From positions 40,588 through 104,587 of the forward strand of contig NZ_QUFI01000012.1 of the NCBI RefSeq assembly GCF_003478505.1: a DNA stretch of 64,000 nucleotides, written 5' to 3'. The position numbers were made by a program, and so were the translations under genes. A model generated the notes under the pieces. It was given only the letters and a program-made list of their open reading frames with translations, had not been told where the DNA came from and ran no database searches. Every line of letters starts with the position of its first letter. Within the stretch, counting starts at the first letter, position 1. The DNA is from Clostridium sp. AF27-2AA (GTDB lineage: Bacteria; Bacillota; Clostridia; Lachnospirales; Lachnospiraceae). Positions 28,184 to 36,083 of the stretch are shown in pieces.

Positions 28184-28975
28184 CTAGATCCTGCTGCACA
28201 CGGCCAGCGCCGCAATCATCGCCAGCTCCGCGGTCTGCAAAAAATATCCGGCCAGATCGCCGGTGGTCCCGCCAAATTCGTGCATGGCCATGTGATGATA
28301 CCAGAGAAACACTGCCGCTGCTGCCACTGTCAGGATCACTGCCGTGACGGTACCGGATACCAGAAATACAAACGCAATTCCCGCCAGAAGCCAGACTGCC
28401 AGCACTGCTTTGACTGCCGGTGCTCCGTTTCCGGTTCCTTTGGCAAACGTGGCTGCCAGTCCATCCTTTCTTGCCTTTGGGAAACAGAGAACCGAAAGAC
28501 CGCTCAGGGCCCGTGTCATCACATAGATTCCGCCAATGGCCGGAAAGGCCTCCAGACGCAGCTCTGAAAAGGCTGCCGCGTACAGCAGCAGATAGACACC
28601 GCACCCGGCAATGGCAAAGGCTCCGGCGTGAGGGTCCTTTAAGATTTCCAGCTTTCGTTCCCGGCTCTGGAAGGAGCTTCTGGCATCCGTCACATCCAGA
28701 AATCCGTCCATGTGAATGCCTCCGGTGATGAGCAGCGGGACAGCCGTTCCCAGAAGGGAAAAAGCCAGAATACCAAGCCCGGCCTGCACGGACAGCCAGC
28801 AAAAGGCGCAGACACACGCGCCGATCACCACACCGATCAGCGGGAAAAAGCAGAAGGCGTACTTCATACCGCACTCACTCCACTCCACAAAGGGCATAGG
28901 GATGCGGGAATACATGGAAAACGCGATCACAAAGCTTTCCAGAATTGAAGGCAGGGTTTTCTCATTGCTGCTCAT
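28184..28975 (-). CDS. cobS: Adenosylcobinamide-GDP ribazoletransferase (cobalamin synthase)
   Basis: 263 residues, polytopic membrane protein. Joins alpha-ribazole to adenosylcobinamide-GDP, the last step of nucleotide-loop assembly. Motifs: FSMYSRIPMPFVEW near the N-terminus, FPLIGVVIGA, and GGIHMDGFLDVTDA with the catalytic Asp-rich segment. The ATG at 28975 is chosen because AAGGAG lies 9 nt upstream; it overlaps the cobU end by 14 bp. Longer in-frame starts fall deeper inside cobU. Confidence 0.94.
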   Translation of the reverse strand: MSSNEKTLPSILESFVIAFSMYSRIPMPFVEWSECGMKYAFCFFPLIGVVIGACVCAFCWLSVQAGLGILAFSLLGTAVPLLITGGIHMDGFLDVTDARSSFQSRERKLEILKDPHAGAFAIAGCGVYLLLYAAAFSELRLEAFPAIGGIYVMTRALSGLSVLCFPKARKDGLAATFAKGTGNGAPAVKAVLAVWLLAGIAFVFLVSGTVTAVILTVAAAAVFLWYHHMAMHEFGGTTGDLAGYFLQTAELAMIAALAVCSRI

Positions 28976-29498
28976 TCGCATCTTCTCCTTTCCGGCGGAT
29001 GGGAATTCCATACACAACTTCTGTTACGGCATCCGCCTCCTCTGCCATCCGGATATTAAGGTTTCCGAGAAGTCTTATGTAGCGGACGGTCTCTGCGTCA
29101 TAACGGCATCCGTCTGAAAAAATCTCGTTCGTCACGATGATCAGATCATCGGTCTGTTCCTTTAAATTCTGAATGCCCTGTTGGATCCGGTCCAGGATTT
29201 CCTCATCTGTTCCGCCAAGCTCAAACTGCTCATTGGCTAACAGGTTGGACATGCACTCCAGCATCAGGCTTCCCTTTTCCGGCAGGCGTAAATCATCCAG
29301 TGTGTGGAAGGCTTCGATGGTCTGAAAACCCTTTCCCTCCCGCATGGCACGATGCTTTTTTACCCGTGCCGCTCCTTCCGCGCCCCAGGGACGCATGGTG
29401 GCGATATAATATTTTTCTGCGCTCTTTGCAAGTACAAGCAGATCTTCCGCGTAGGCGGATTTTCCGCTGGCGGAAGCGCCGGTCACAAGATGCATCAT
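28962..29498 (-). CDS. cobU: Bifunctional adenosylcobinamide kinase/guanylyltransferase
   Basis: 178 residues, normal length. P-loop VTGASASGKSAYAE (5-18), the RVKKHRAMRE segment with the guanylylated histidine, LMLECMSNLLANE and VTNEIFSDGC. Phosphorylates adenosylcobinamide and transfers GMP to it. It overlaps the stop of the cbiT-cbiA fusion by 4 bp and cobS by 14 bp, so translation is tightly coupled. Confidence 0.92.
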   Translation of the reverse strand: MMHLVTGASASGKSAYAEDLLVLAKSAEKYYIATMRPWGAEGAARVKKHRAMREGKGFQTIEAFHTLDDLRLPEKGSLMLECMSNLLANEQFELGGTDEEILDRIQQGIQNLKEQTDDLIIVTNEIFSDGCRYDAETVRYIRLLGNLNIRMAEEADAVTEVVYGIPIRRKGEDANEQQ

Positions 29499-31516
29499 GT
29501 TGTTTCCTCTCTCTCAGGACCAGATAAAAAGCTCAGGATCAGATCAGGTCCGGATAAATAATAAAGATGCGGAAAGCCCGCTAGCAGACTGTCCGTCCGG
29601 TACATACAGTCCCAGCCGCGGTCCGACTGCGGTTTTTCTGCCCGAAACGCTGATCCCGGTGCGGTGCTCTCCCAGTAGTGGAATTCATGCCCTTTGATCC
29701 GCACTGCGCCATTCTGCGTCAGAGAAATATATCCGAAACGGCCAAGTTTTTCTGTGCGGAACCCGTCTGCGTGGATCAGTCCGACCATAGGCCAGCAGTT
29801 TCCCATTTCATCCTCCAGGTGCTCCTGAAGATACAGAAACCCGCCGCACTCCGCCAGAATTTTGATGCCCTCTGCATGGGCGTTTCGAATGGACGCAAGC
29901 ATCGGCTCATTGGCAGACAGCTCCTTTGCGTAGAGCTCCGGGTATCCGCCGCCCAGTAAGATGGCATGAACCTGCTCCGGCAATGCCGCATCGTGGAGCG
30001 GGGAAAATGGGATCAGCTCCCATCCGTGCTGTCTTAAAAAGTCCAGATTTTCCTGATAGTAGAAGCAGAAGGCCTTATCCATGGCCACCGCCATGCGGCG
30101 GGTAGGAGGTTCACTCTCCGAGTCTATGGGGCGGATCTCATCCTGTTTTGTTTCTTCCTGGTTCAAATCTGTCTGGTTGGATTGCTCGGTTTTTCCGGCT
30201 TCCGGCAGTTTCTCTCCGGAGCATCCCGCCAGCTCCAGAATCCCATCAACATCCAGATACTCCTCCAGCTGTTTCGCAAAGGCATTCAGATGCCCGCGCA
30301 GCTCACTCTGCTCCTGCGGCATCGTGAGTCCCAGATGGCGGCTCTTAATGTCCATGGTCTCACAGACCGGCACCGCGCCAAGATAACGCACGCCCAGCTT
30401 TTCAATTTCCGGACGCAGGCGCTCACCCACCATCTTGTTCGTTTTATTTAAGATCACGCCGCAGATATGGCTGTCCTTCCGGTAGTCCAGAAATCCTTTG
30501 ATCTGCGCCGCCAGAGAAAGGCTGCTGCCTTTTCCATTCACCACAAGAATGGCCGGAGTATCGGTTATTGTTGCCACCTCATAGGTGCTGGCAGAAGTGG
30601 AATTGCCGCCAATCCCGTCATAATAGCCCATCACGCCTTCCAGAACGGAAAGCTCCGCGTCTGCCGCCCGTTTTCGAAACAGCGCCTGCAGCTCCTCTTT
30701 CGAAAGAAAGAAGCTGTCCAGGTTGCAGCTGTCGATACCCAGAATGTATTTGTGAAACATCGGGTCGATGTAGTCCGGGCCGCATTTGAAAGAACGACAG
30801 CGGATGCCGCGGTTCTGAAACAGGGTCAGTAGGCCGGTGGTAAGAAGAGTCTTGCCGCTGCCGCTTCCCGGAGCTGCCAGCAGGATACGGGGGAAATCTG
30901 CATCTTTCTGCGCGCGTCCGTTCTGTCCGGGCGCTACCGGCACATTCTGTGATTGCTGTGTCTGTTGCCCCTGTGCCGCAAGGATATAGATCGGATTCTG
31001 CGCCTGCATCATGTGGTACGGGCCTCGCTTTGCCGCGCGGGATACCTGCATACAGACCACCTCCGGCTCCCATCCTTTTTTCCGAAACCATTCCATAGCC
31101 TGGGACAGGCTTTCCAGCGCAATCACATTGATCACAAGCTGAACTGCAGGGTTTAACTCCGTCACAAGATCCAGGATTTCCTCCATATTACCGCTGCTTC
31201 CGCCGAGAAATACCCGGTCCGGCGCCGGATAGCCATATAACGACTCCGGTGCTTTTCCGGGAACTACTGTCAGATTTTTCACACCGGCCTTCTCTGCGTT
31301 CGCCCGGATCAGCGCGCAGCCTTCTTCCTTCTGTTCAAAGGCATACACATGGCCCTCCGGCACCTTAAGTGCCGCCTCCACCGAAACAGAACCGGTCCCG
31401 GCGCCAATATCATACACAATGTTGTCCCGGCACAGTTCCAGCTTGGAAACGGAAACCGCCCGCACCTCACTTTTTGTCATGGGGATTTCTCCCCGGATAA
31501 ACCATTCATCTCTCAT
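29495..31516 (-). CDS. CbiT-CbiA fusion: precorrin-6B/8 methyltransferase-decarboxylase and cobyrinate a,c-diamide synthase
   Basis: 673 residues in two parts. Residues 1-180 are CbiT: SAM-binding YDIGAGTGSVSVE (35-47) and FLGGSSGNMEEI, acting on C15 and the C12 acetate. A glutamine-rich linker (about 182-206) leads to CbiA (208-673): P-loop LAAPGSGSGKT, KCGPDYIDPMFH, LEGVMGYYDG, a second low-complexity stretch (432-472) and a class I amidotransferase domain with LAECGGFLYL (Cys557) that amidates the a and c side chains. CbiT and CbiA are normally separate or CbiT is joined to CbiE, so this pairing is unusual. It overlaps the upstream gene by 11 bp. Confidence 0.9.
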   Translation of the reverse strand: MRDEWFIRGEIPMTKSEVRAVSVSKLELCRDNIVYDIGAGTGSVSVEAALKVPEGHVYAFEQKEEGCALIRANAEKAGVKNLTVVPGKAPESLYGYPAPDRVFLGGSSGNMEEILDLVTELNPAVQLVINVIALESLSQAMEWFRKKGWEPEVVCMQVSRAAKRGPYHMMQAQNPIYILAAQGQQTQQSQNVPVAPGQNGRAQKDADFPRILLAAPGSGSGKTLLTTGLLTLFQNRGIRCRSFKCGPDYIDPMFHKYILGIDSCNLDSFFLSKEELQALFRKRAADAELSVLEGVMGYYDGIGGNSTSASTYEVATITDTPAILVVNGKGSSLSLAAQIKGFLDYRKDSHICGVILNKTNKMVGERLRPEIEKLGVRYLGAVPVCETMDIKSRHLGLTMPQEQSELRGHLNAFAKQLEEYLDVDGILELAGCSGEKLPEAGKTEQSNQTDLNQEETKQDEIRPIDSESEPPTRRMAVAMDKAFCFYYQENLDFLRQHGWELIPFSPLHDAALPEQVHAILLGGGYPELYAKELSANEPMLASIRNAHAEGIKILAECGGFLYLQEHLEDEMGNCWPMVGLIHADGFRTEKLGRFGYISLTQNGAVRIKGHEFHYWESTAPGSAFRAEKPQSDRGWDCMYRTDSLLAGFPHLYYLSGPDLILSFLSGPEREETT

Positions 31517-33014
31517 CTTTTTCCCGCTCCAGAAATACAGCCGTCAGACTGTTCGTCTCGATATCCGTCATTTCTTCTGCTGTTCCGTAAATTTTATGTT
31601 CGTCCTCATATCCCATACGGACACCCGCGTAAATTCTGGTATTTCCCATGTCAGCATCCTTCAGGATCTGGCAGATCTGTCTCAAATTCATACTGCTGTC
31701 CAACAGCAGAAATACTTTTTCATGCTCCTTAAGGAGCGCCGCCGCATCGCAGTCCCTCCCGTGGGCACTGGCGAGACAGGCATCGTCCCAGGATATCCCA
31801 AAGCGTGCCGCAAGGGCCGATACAGAAGAAATGCCCGGAAAAACCGTTACCTCATAAGGACTGGATTCCACTTCACCAAAACGTGCTTTCAGTTCCCGCA
31901 TCATACTGCCGCTTCCGCTGTAGAATCCGGTATCACCGGAGCAAACCACCACGGCCTGCTGACAGGTTTTATGTTCTTCCAGCCAGTCCAGAATCTTTTC
32001 TGGCTGATAATAGGTTTCCTGATGTTTTTCGTGAAGCCACGGTGCCAGGTCTGCGAGCATCCGGGACGCGCCAAAGACAATATCACTGCGCTCCAGCACT
32101 TCCAGAGCTTCCAGGGTAAGCTGCCTTCCGCCGCCCATGCCCATGCCAATCATGCTGAGAAAACGTTTGCCCGTGCCATCTGTCACGCTGTTTTCCGGCG
32201 GCCTGGCCGTCCGGTACGCATCCATCTGCCTCTTCGCCTCTTCCAGTGAGATTCCTTCCTCGTGGACTGGACGCCGGATCACGACCACGGATACGCCGCA
32301 CTGCTTTGCAGCCTCCATTTTCTCCGCAAAGCCGCCGCGCTTTCCGGCTTCCTTTGTGACAAGCCACCCGGCCTGCACGGTACGCAGAAGCGCACAATTC
32401 AGTTCCACCGAAAACGGTCCCTGCATGGCAATGATGTGGGCGCCGTGAAGGCCAAGATCCTCACATTTTTTAAGGACCTGACTGTCCGGAAGGACCCGCG
32501 CAAAGATGCGTTCCCGCAAAACCGGATCCCCGGCAAATGCTTCCAGTTCCTTGCTCCCGGTGGTAAGGAGAACCGGGCGGCCATCCTGTTTCAGACACGC
32601 AGCCGCCTCACTTACAGAATCCACCACAAATACAGGCGCAAAATCCTGTCTGTCTTCCTGCATCCCTGAGTCCTGCCCTGTGGCTTTCCCTGTCTCTGAT
32701 CCCCTTAAAATCCGCTGATAAGGAATTGCAAGCTCCCGGCACAGCGCTGCCACCTGTTCCGTCACCACTCTCGCATAGGGATGGGTGGCATCCAGCACAA
32801 GCTTTGGAGCTGCTTCCCGCAAAAACTGCCGCATGGCAGCTTCATCCAGCGCTCCGGTATGTACCTGAACCAGATCACTTTCTCTCAGCAGACTTTCCCC
32901 GTAGCCGGATACCACGCTGACCAGAACCGGAATGTGATGCGCTTCCGCATACTCTGCCAGCTCCCGTCCTTCGGATGTCCCTCCAAATATCACAACAGAT
33001 GCATGTCTCTGCAT
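31506..33014 (-). CDS. CbiJ-CbiE fusion: precorrin-6A reductase and precorrin-7 C5-methyltransferase
   Basis: 502 residues from MQRHASVVIF. Residues 1-270 are CbiJ/CobK: GGTSEGRELAEYA (11-23), VLDATHPYARVVTEQ, LTTGSKEL and TKEAGKRGGFAEKMEAA. From about 285 the CbiE methyltransferase begins: LSMIGMGMGGG, VVCSGDTGFYSG and VTVFPGISSVSALAARFG. Together they reduce cobalt-precorrin-6A and methylate C5. AGGAGG lies 9 nt before the chosen ATG at 33014, which overlaps the cbiG stop; an earlier start at 33110 is inside cbiG. Confidence 0.9.
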   Translation of the reverse strand: MQRHASVVIFGGTSEGRELAEYAEAHHIPVLVSVVSGYGESLLRESDLVQVHTGALDEAAMRQFLREAAPKLVLDATHPYARVVTEQVAALCRELAIPYQRILRGSETGKATGQDSGMQEDRQDFAPVFVVDSVSEAAACLKQDGRPVLLTTGSKELEAFAGDPVLRERIFARVLPDSQVLKKCEDLGLHGAHIIAMQGPFSVELNCALLRTVQAGWLVTKEAGKRGGFAEKMEAAKQCGVSVVVIRRPVHEEGISLEEAKRQMDAYRTARPPENSVTDGTGKRFLSMIGMGMGGGRQLTLEALEVLERSDIVFGASRMLADLAPWLHEKHQETYYQPEKILDWLEEHKTCQQAVVVCSGDTGFYSGSGSMMRELKARFGEVESSPYEVTVFPGISSVSALAARFGISWDDACLASAHGRDCDAAALLKEHEKVFLLLDSSMNLRQICQILKDADMGNTRIYAGVRMGYEDEHKIYGTAEEMTDIETNSLTAVFLEREKDER

Positions 33015-33016
33015 GG

Positions 33017-34123
33017 TCATTCTCCTCCTGTTTTTTCTGCCACAGCTACCGTCACGCCGTTGTGCACCTGTTTTTTCACGATCAGGCGTCCGCCTGTTCC
33101 CGCACAGCAAAGAGCCGACCGCTCACAGACATTTCCGACTCCGGTCACCTGACGCACAAACCCGGACTCCGAAAAGTCTCCCTGCACAGCCGCCAGTTCT
33201 TCACTGCTGTATGTAGAAAAAGGAATGCCAAGGCCAGCTGCTGTTTCCAACAGTCCGGCCTCGTCCTTCTTTAAATCAATGCTTGCTGCCCCGGACACTC
33301 CGCATATGTCCAGATGATGCTCTTCGAGAGTTTCCCGCACTGCTGTTTCTATGACATCCCCTGGCGTACCCCTGCGGCAGCCAATACCTAGCACGAGATT
33401 CTTTGGAACCAGACGCAGAAATTCTGCCTTCTGACATGGCAGTTCTGATGTCGGCTGTTGATGAGCTACCGTTTGTTCCTTCAGCAAGTCATACATGCCC
33501 GGCGCCTCCTGCCTGCGGCAGGTTACCCAGACATTCAGCCGGTGCACCACGTCTGCCTCATACCCGGTTCCCTCCGGCTGCGAAATCGGGTAATCACTGA
33601 AATATCCGACCGTTTCTCCATCCAGAAGCGCCGCCGCAATCTCCTTTGCCAGCTTCCGGTCTGTCAGCACAAGGCCGTGATCCACTGCCCAGACATCAAT
33701 CGCAGTGCGCCCCTGCACGTCGGAGGCTGTCGTCACAACCGGTACTGCATCCAGGATTTCCGCGATCCATTCCGTCAGACGGTTTGCGCCGCCCACATGA
33801 CCGGAAAGAAGGGAAATAGCAAACTGTCCAGCCTCATCCACCACAATCACAGCCGGATCCGTAAGCTTATCTTTCAAGTATGGAGCAATCAGACGCACTG
33901 CGATACCGGCTGCCCCGATAAAGATCAGTCCGTCACATGCGGCAAACTGCTGCCCGGTCCACTCTGAGAGTGTCCCGGATACGGGCTGTAACATCGAACC
34001 TGCATTGCCTGTTTTTCTTCCGCTATAGCCTGGGCAGTCTGCTCCCGCCGCACTCAGCGCCTTTGACAGCTTTTCGCAGATACTTTCGCCTGTCCTGGTA
34101 AAGCTGATCACTGCAAGTTTCAT
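33017..34123 (-). CDS. cbiG: Cobalt-precorrin 5A hydrolase CbiG
   Basis: 368 residues. Opens the delta-lactone of cobalt-precorrin-5A in the anaerobic pathway, releasing acetaldehyde. N-terminal part: DGLIFIGAAGIAVRLIAPYLKDK, VVDEAGQFAISLLSGHVGGAN and VTTASDVQGRTAIDVWA; C-terminal CobE-like part: LGIGCRRGTPGDVIE and SIDLKKDEAGLLE. Its start overlaps the cbiD stop by 4 bp. Its presence marks the cobalt-early, oxygen-independent route. Confidence 0.94.
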   Translation of the reverse strand: MKLAVISFTRTGESICEKLSKALSAAGADCPGYSGRKTGNAGSMLQPVSGTLSEWTGQQFAACDGLIFIGAAGIAVRLIAPYLKDKLTDPAVIVVDEAGQFAISLLSGHVGGANRLTEWIAEILDAVPVVTTASDVQGRTAIDVWAVDHGLVLTDRKLAKEIAAALLDGETVGYFSDYPISQPEGTGYEADVVHRLNVWVTCRRQEAPGMYDLLKEQTVAHQQPTSELPCQKAEFLRLVPKNLVLGIGCRRGTPGDVIETAVRETLEEHHLDICGVSGAASIDLKKDEAGLLETAAGLGIPFSTYSSEELAAVQGDFSESGFVRQVTGVGNVCERSALCCAGTGGRLIVKKQVHNGVTVAVAEKTGGE

Positions 34124-35322
34124 AAAGAGTCCTTTCCCCGGCCGGATGTCTCCAGCCAGGCATCAAATGCTTTCTGCCAGTTTTCTGTCGCTCCGAGCAG
34201 CTGATGTGCAGTGGAAAAGGTAACTGCTTCCACTGCGATCTGCCCTCCGCTCCAGCTTTCCATCCAGTGCTTAACACAGAGAGCAGTTCGGTCAAGAAGC
34301 GGCTTTGCAAGATCCTGTTCTTTTAACAGCGCCAGCGCGTCATCTGTGGTATTGCAGACACGGATCTGTTCCTGCAGCTTGGGATGCCCCAGTTCTTTTG
34401 TCAGCACCGCCATCTGTTCCATGCGGCCGTCTCCATACCTGGAATGGGTATTTTCCACACCGGCAGACACCTTGATCAGCTTACCGATGTGTCCCACAAA
34501 CAGCAGCTTCCGAAAGCCCTCCATCTCTGCCATCAGCACCGCTTCCTTCACAAAGTTGCTGCAAAGAACGGCGCTTCCCATCGGAACGCCCAGCTCCTTC
34601 TTTAAAAATTCTTCGCCATAGTTTCCGGGCGCCATCAGAAGCTCCTTTGCCCCGTTCACTGCTTTCATGTGAATTTCCAGACGAATGGTTTCCAGCAGCG
34701 CCTCCTCACTCATAGGCTTTACAATTCCGGTAGTGCCAAGAACCGAGATACCGCCCTGAATCCCCAGCTTGGGATTGAAGGTCTGGAGTGCCAGCTGCTC
34801 CCCTTCCGGGATCCAGATGGTAACGATCAGATATTCCTCAAAAGCGGCTGTTTGCACAACATCCGCCACCGCCCCCAGGATCATGCTGCGCGGTACCGGA
34901 TTGACGGCATAATGTCCCACCGGACAGCTAAGCCCCGGCTTTGTCACCATGCCGATGCCCTGGCCGCCGTTTAAATAGAGCTGCGGATATTCCTCCAGAT
35001 AATATCCGGCACCCGTCCGGCATAAGGTTTCGAACTCGCTTTTATCCGCCTGGCGTACTCTGGCAAATACCTTAGTTCCATTCGTCACATCCGGATCATC
35101 CCCGGAATCCTTCTGCACAAAATAGCAGAACGCCGGAGACTCCGTTTCCTGCTCCGGCTCATACCGCGTTACCTGGATCCGGCAGACAGTTCCACCCGGA
35201 AGGGTAAGTTCCGAATAGTCCGAATCCGCTTTTCCACATAACAAAAAAGCGGCCGCCGCCTTCGCCGCAGCCGCCGCACAGGTCCCGGTTGTATATCCAT
35301 TCCTCAGTCTTTTCTCTGCCAC
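34120..35322 (-). CDS. cbiD: Cobalt-precorrin-5B C1-methyltransferase CbiD
   Basis: 400 residues from a GTG start. Methylates C1 in the anaerobic corrin pathway. Signature RNGYTTGTCAAAAAKAA at the N-terminus, then GGQGIGMVTKPGL, NPVPRSMI, GISVLGTTGIVKPMS and LLFVGHIGKLIKVSAG. The open frame reaches back to an ATG at 35406, but the operon promoter lies inside that extension, so initiation must be downstream. The GTG at 35322 has GGAG 7 nt upstream and starts just before the conserved region. First gene of the operon. Confidence 0.92.
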   Translation of the reverse strand: MAEKRLRNGYTTGTCAAAAAKAAAAFLLCGKADSDYSELTLPGGTVCRIQVTRYEPEQETESPAFCYFVQKDSGDDPDVTNGTKVFARVRQADKSEFETLCRTGAGYYLEEYPQLYLNGGQGIGMVTKPGLSCPVGHYAVNPVPRSMILGAVADVVQTAAFEEYLIVTIWIPEGEQLALQTFNPKLGIQGGISVLGTTGIVKPMSEEALLETIRLEIHMKAVNGAKELLMAPGNYGEEFLKKELGVPMGSAVLCSNFVKEAVLMAEMEGFRKLLFVGHIGKLIKVSAGVENTHSRYGDGRMEQMAVLTKELGHPKLQEQIRVCNTTDDALALLKEQDLAKPLLDRTALCVKHWMESWSGGQIAVEAVTFSTAHQLLGATENWQKAFDAWLETSGRGKDSL

Positions 35323-35373
35323 TTGTTTTCTCCGTCTCAGCATACGCTTTTTTGTACACTGTAATCGGTTTTT

Positions 35374-35402
35374 ATTATACTTGCTTTTGGGTGGTTTGAC
35401 AA
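35374..35402 (-). promoter_or_regulatory. Promoter of the cobalamin operon
   Basis: Minus strand TTGTCA (35402-35397), 17-bp spacer, TATAAT (35379-35374): 11 of 12 consensus bases. It begins 4 nt after the stop of the upstream spore-protein gene. The leader to cbiD would be about 45 nt, too short for a cobalamin riboswitch. Confidence 0.75.
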
Positions 35403-35405
35403 GCA

Positions 35406-35624
35406 TCAGACCGGGGCGTTTCTCTGAGTTTCCTTTTGCATCTGCTTCTTCCTTTTTGTGATGAGACCGCCGATCCTGCCGCTTTCCTTGGAGGTCAGGC
35501 AGCGCCAGCCATCCTTCAGGACCCGGTCTCCCAGGCCAAGCTCCTCCGCAATCTCAAATTTCAGCTGTTCCTCCGGGGTCATATGTTCCGGATCAAAGGG
35601 CTTCTTCTCTTTTTTCTTAGACAT
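35406..35624 (-). CDS. Small acid-soluble spore protein (alpha/beta type) homologue
   Basis: 72 residues, lysine-rich. After a charged start (MSKKKEKKPFDPEHMTPEEQ) it carries an SASP-like core: LKFEIAEELGLGDRV, DGW, LTSKESGRIGGLITKRK, close to the SspF-type pattern in which EIA-ELG and the GGxxxK-R segment contact DNA. Such proteins coat spore DNA. ATG 35624 is preferred to an in-frame GTG at 35633 that abuts the ribosome site. An 11-bp stem encloses the AAGGAG site just upstream, so translation may be controlled. Confidence 0.75.
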   Translation of the reverse strand: MSKKKEKKPFDPEHMTPEEQLKFEIAEELGLGDRVLKDGWRCLTSKESGRIGGLITKRKKQMQKETQRNAPV

Positions 35625-35625
35625 A

Positions 35626-35660
35626 ACGGGCACACTCCTTTTCTCTGGAAGTGTGCCCGT
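35626..35660 (-). promoter_or_regulatory. Hairpin masking the ribosome site of the spore-protein gene
   Basis: Inverted repeat ACGGGCACACT (35626-35636) and AGTGTGCCCGT (35650-35660), 11 bp perfect, 13-nt loop. On the mRNA the AAGGAG site lies at the loop/3'-arm boundary and the hairpin ends one nucleotide before the ATG at 35624. No T-tract follows, so it does not look like a terminator of the pspC gene. Confidence 0.6.
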
Positions 35661-35675
35661 TTCGCTGCGCTTTAT

Positions 35676-35876
35676 TCATAAATTTTCATCCGAGTTCAGC
35701 GGCATAATGACCGCTGCAATAATATAGGCAATCAAGCCTGTTCCGGAGCAGGCGATCAATACCCATATCAGACGCACAATGGTCGGATCCACACCAAAAT
35801 ATTCTCCAAGACCTCCGCAAACGCCGCATATTACTCTGTTTGTACTGGAACGATACAGTTTTTTATTCATATCCAT
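35676..35876 (-). CDS. PspC domain membrane protein
   Basis: 66 residues: [27 protein letters not shown] followed by one strongly hydrophobic helix ([29 protein letters not shown]). This is the complete minimal PspC domain, linked to envelope stress responses. GGAGG lies 8 nt before the first ATG. It follows a small membrane protein gene by 27 bp in the PadR operon. Confidence 0.92.
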   Translation of the reverse strand: MDMNKKLYRSSTNRVICGVCGGLGEYFGVDPTIVRLIWVLIACSGTGLIAYIIAAVIMPLNSDENL

Positions 35877-35903
35877 CTTTCATTCCTCCAAGCATATTCA
35901 CAC

Positions 35904-36083
35904 CTAATACTCTATATAATCATCCAGATGCTCCTCGATCTCGTCTGCATGATGGTAATACTCTCTCAAATAGCTTTTCGCATTCCTGGCTCCGCCTTTC
36001 ATAAGACCGGCTGTAATGATTCCCGTGCCGAAAAGGCAGAACAGGATGCCCACCACTAAAAACCACTTAACGCAATTTTTCAT
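35904..36083 (-). CDS. Small single-helix membrane protein, 59 residues
   Basis: Reads MKNCVKWFLVVGILFCLFGT, so a short basic start and a transmembrane helix (about 7-27), then a hydrophilic tail rich in acidic and aromatic residues (SYLREYYHHADEIEEHLDDY, ending IEY). The ATG lies within the last 17 bp of the DUF1700 gene, with GGAGG 11 nt upstream, so it is probably translated by coupling. Position between the DUF1700 and PspC genes suggests a role in the same envelope module. No family recognised. Confidence 0.75.
   Translation of the reverse strand: MKNCVKWFLVVGILFCLFGTGIITAGLMKGGARNAKSYLREYYHHADEIEEHLDDYIEY

Noticed and set aside
27906..28874. 322-codon minus-strand frame overlapping cobS and the short cobU-like gene
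   Set aside because: It is the alternative frame of cobS, with Ser/Gly/Arg-rich sequence and no recognisable domain.
31419..32249. 276-codon plus-strand frame opposite the cbiJ-cbiE gene
   Set aside because: Composition rich in His, Pro and Arg, typical of an antisense shadow; no start signals.
35374..35406. Upstream ATG (35406) as the cbiD start
   Set aside because: The operon promoter lies over these codons and the added residues are not part of the CbiD family; the GTG at 35322 has a ribosome site.
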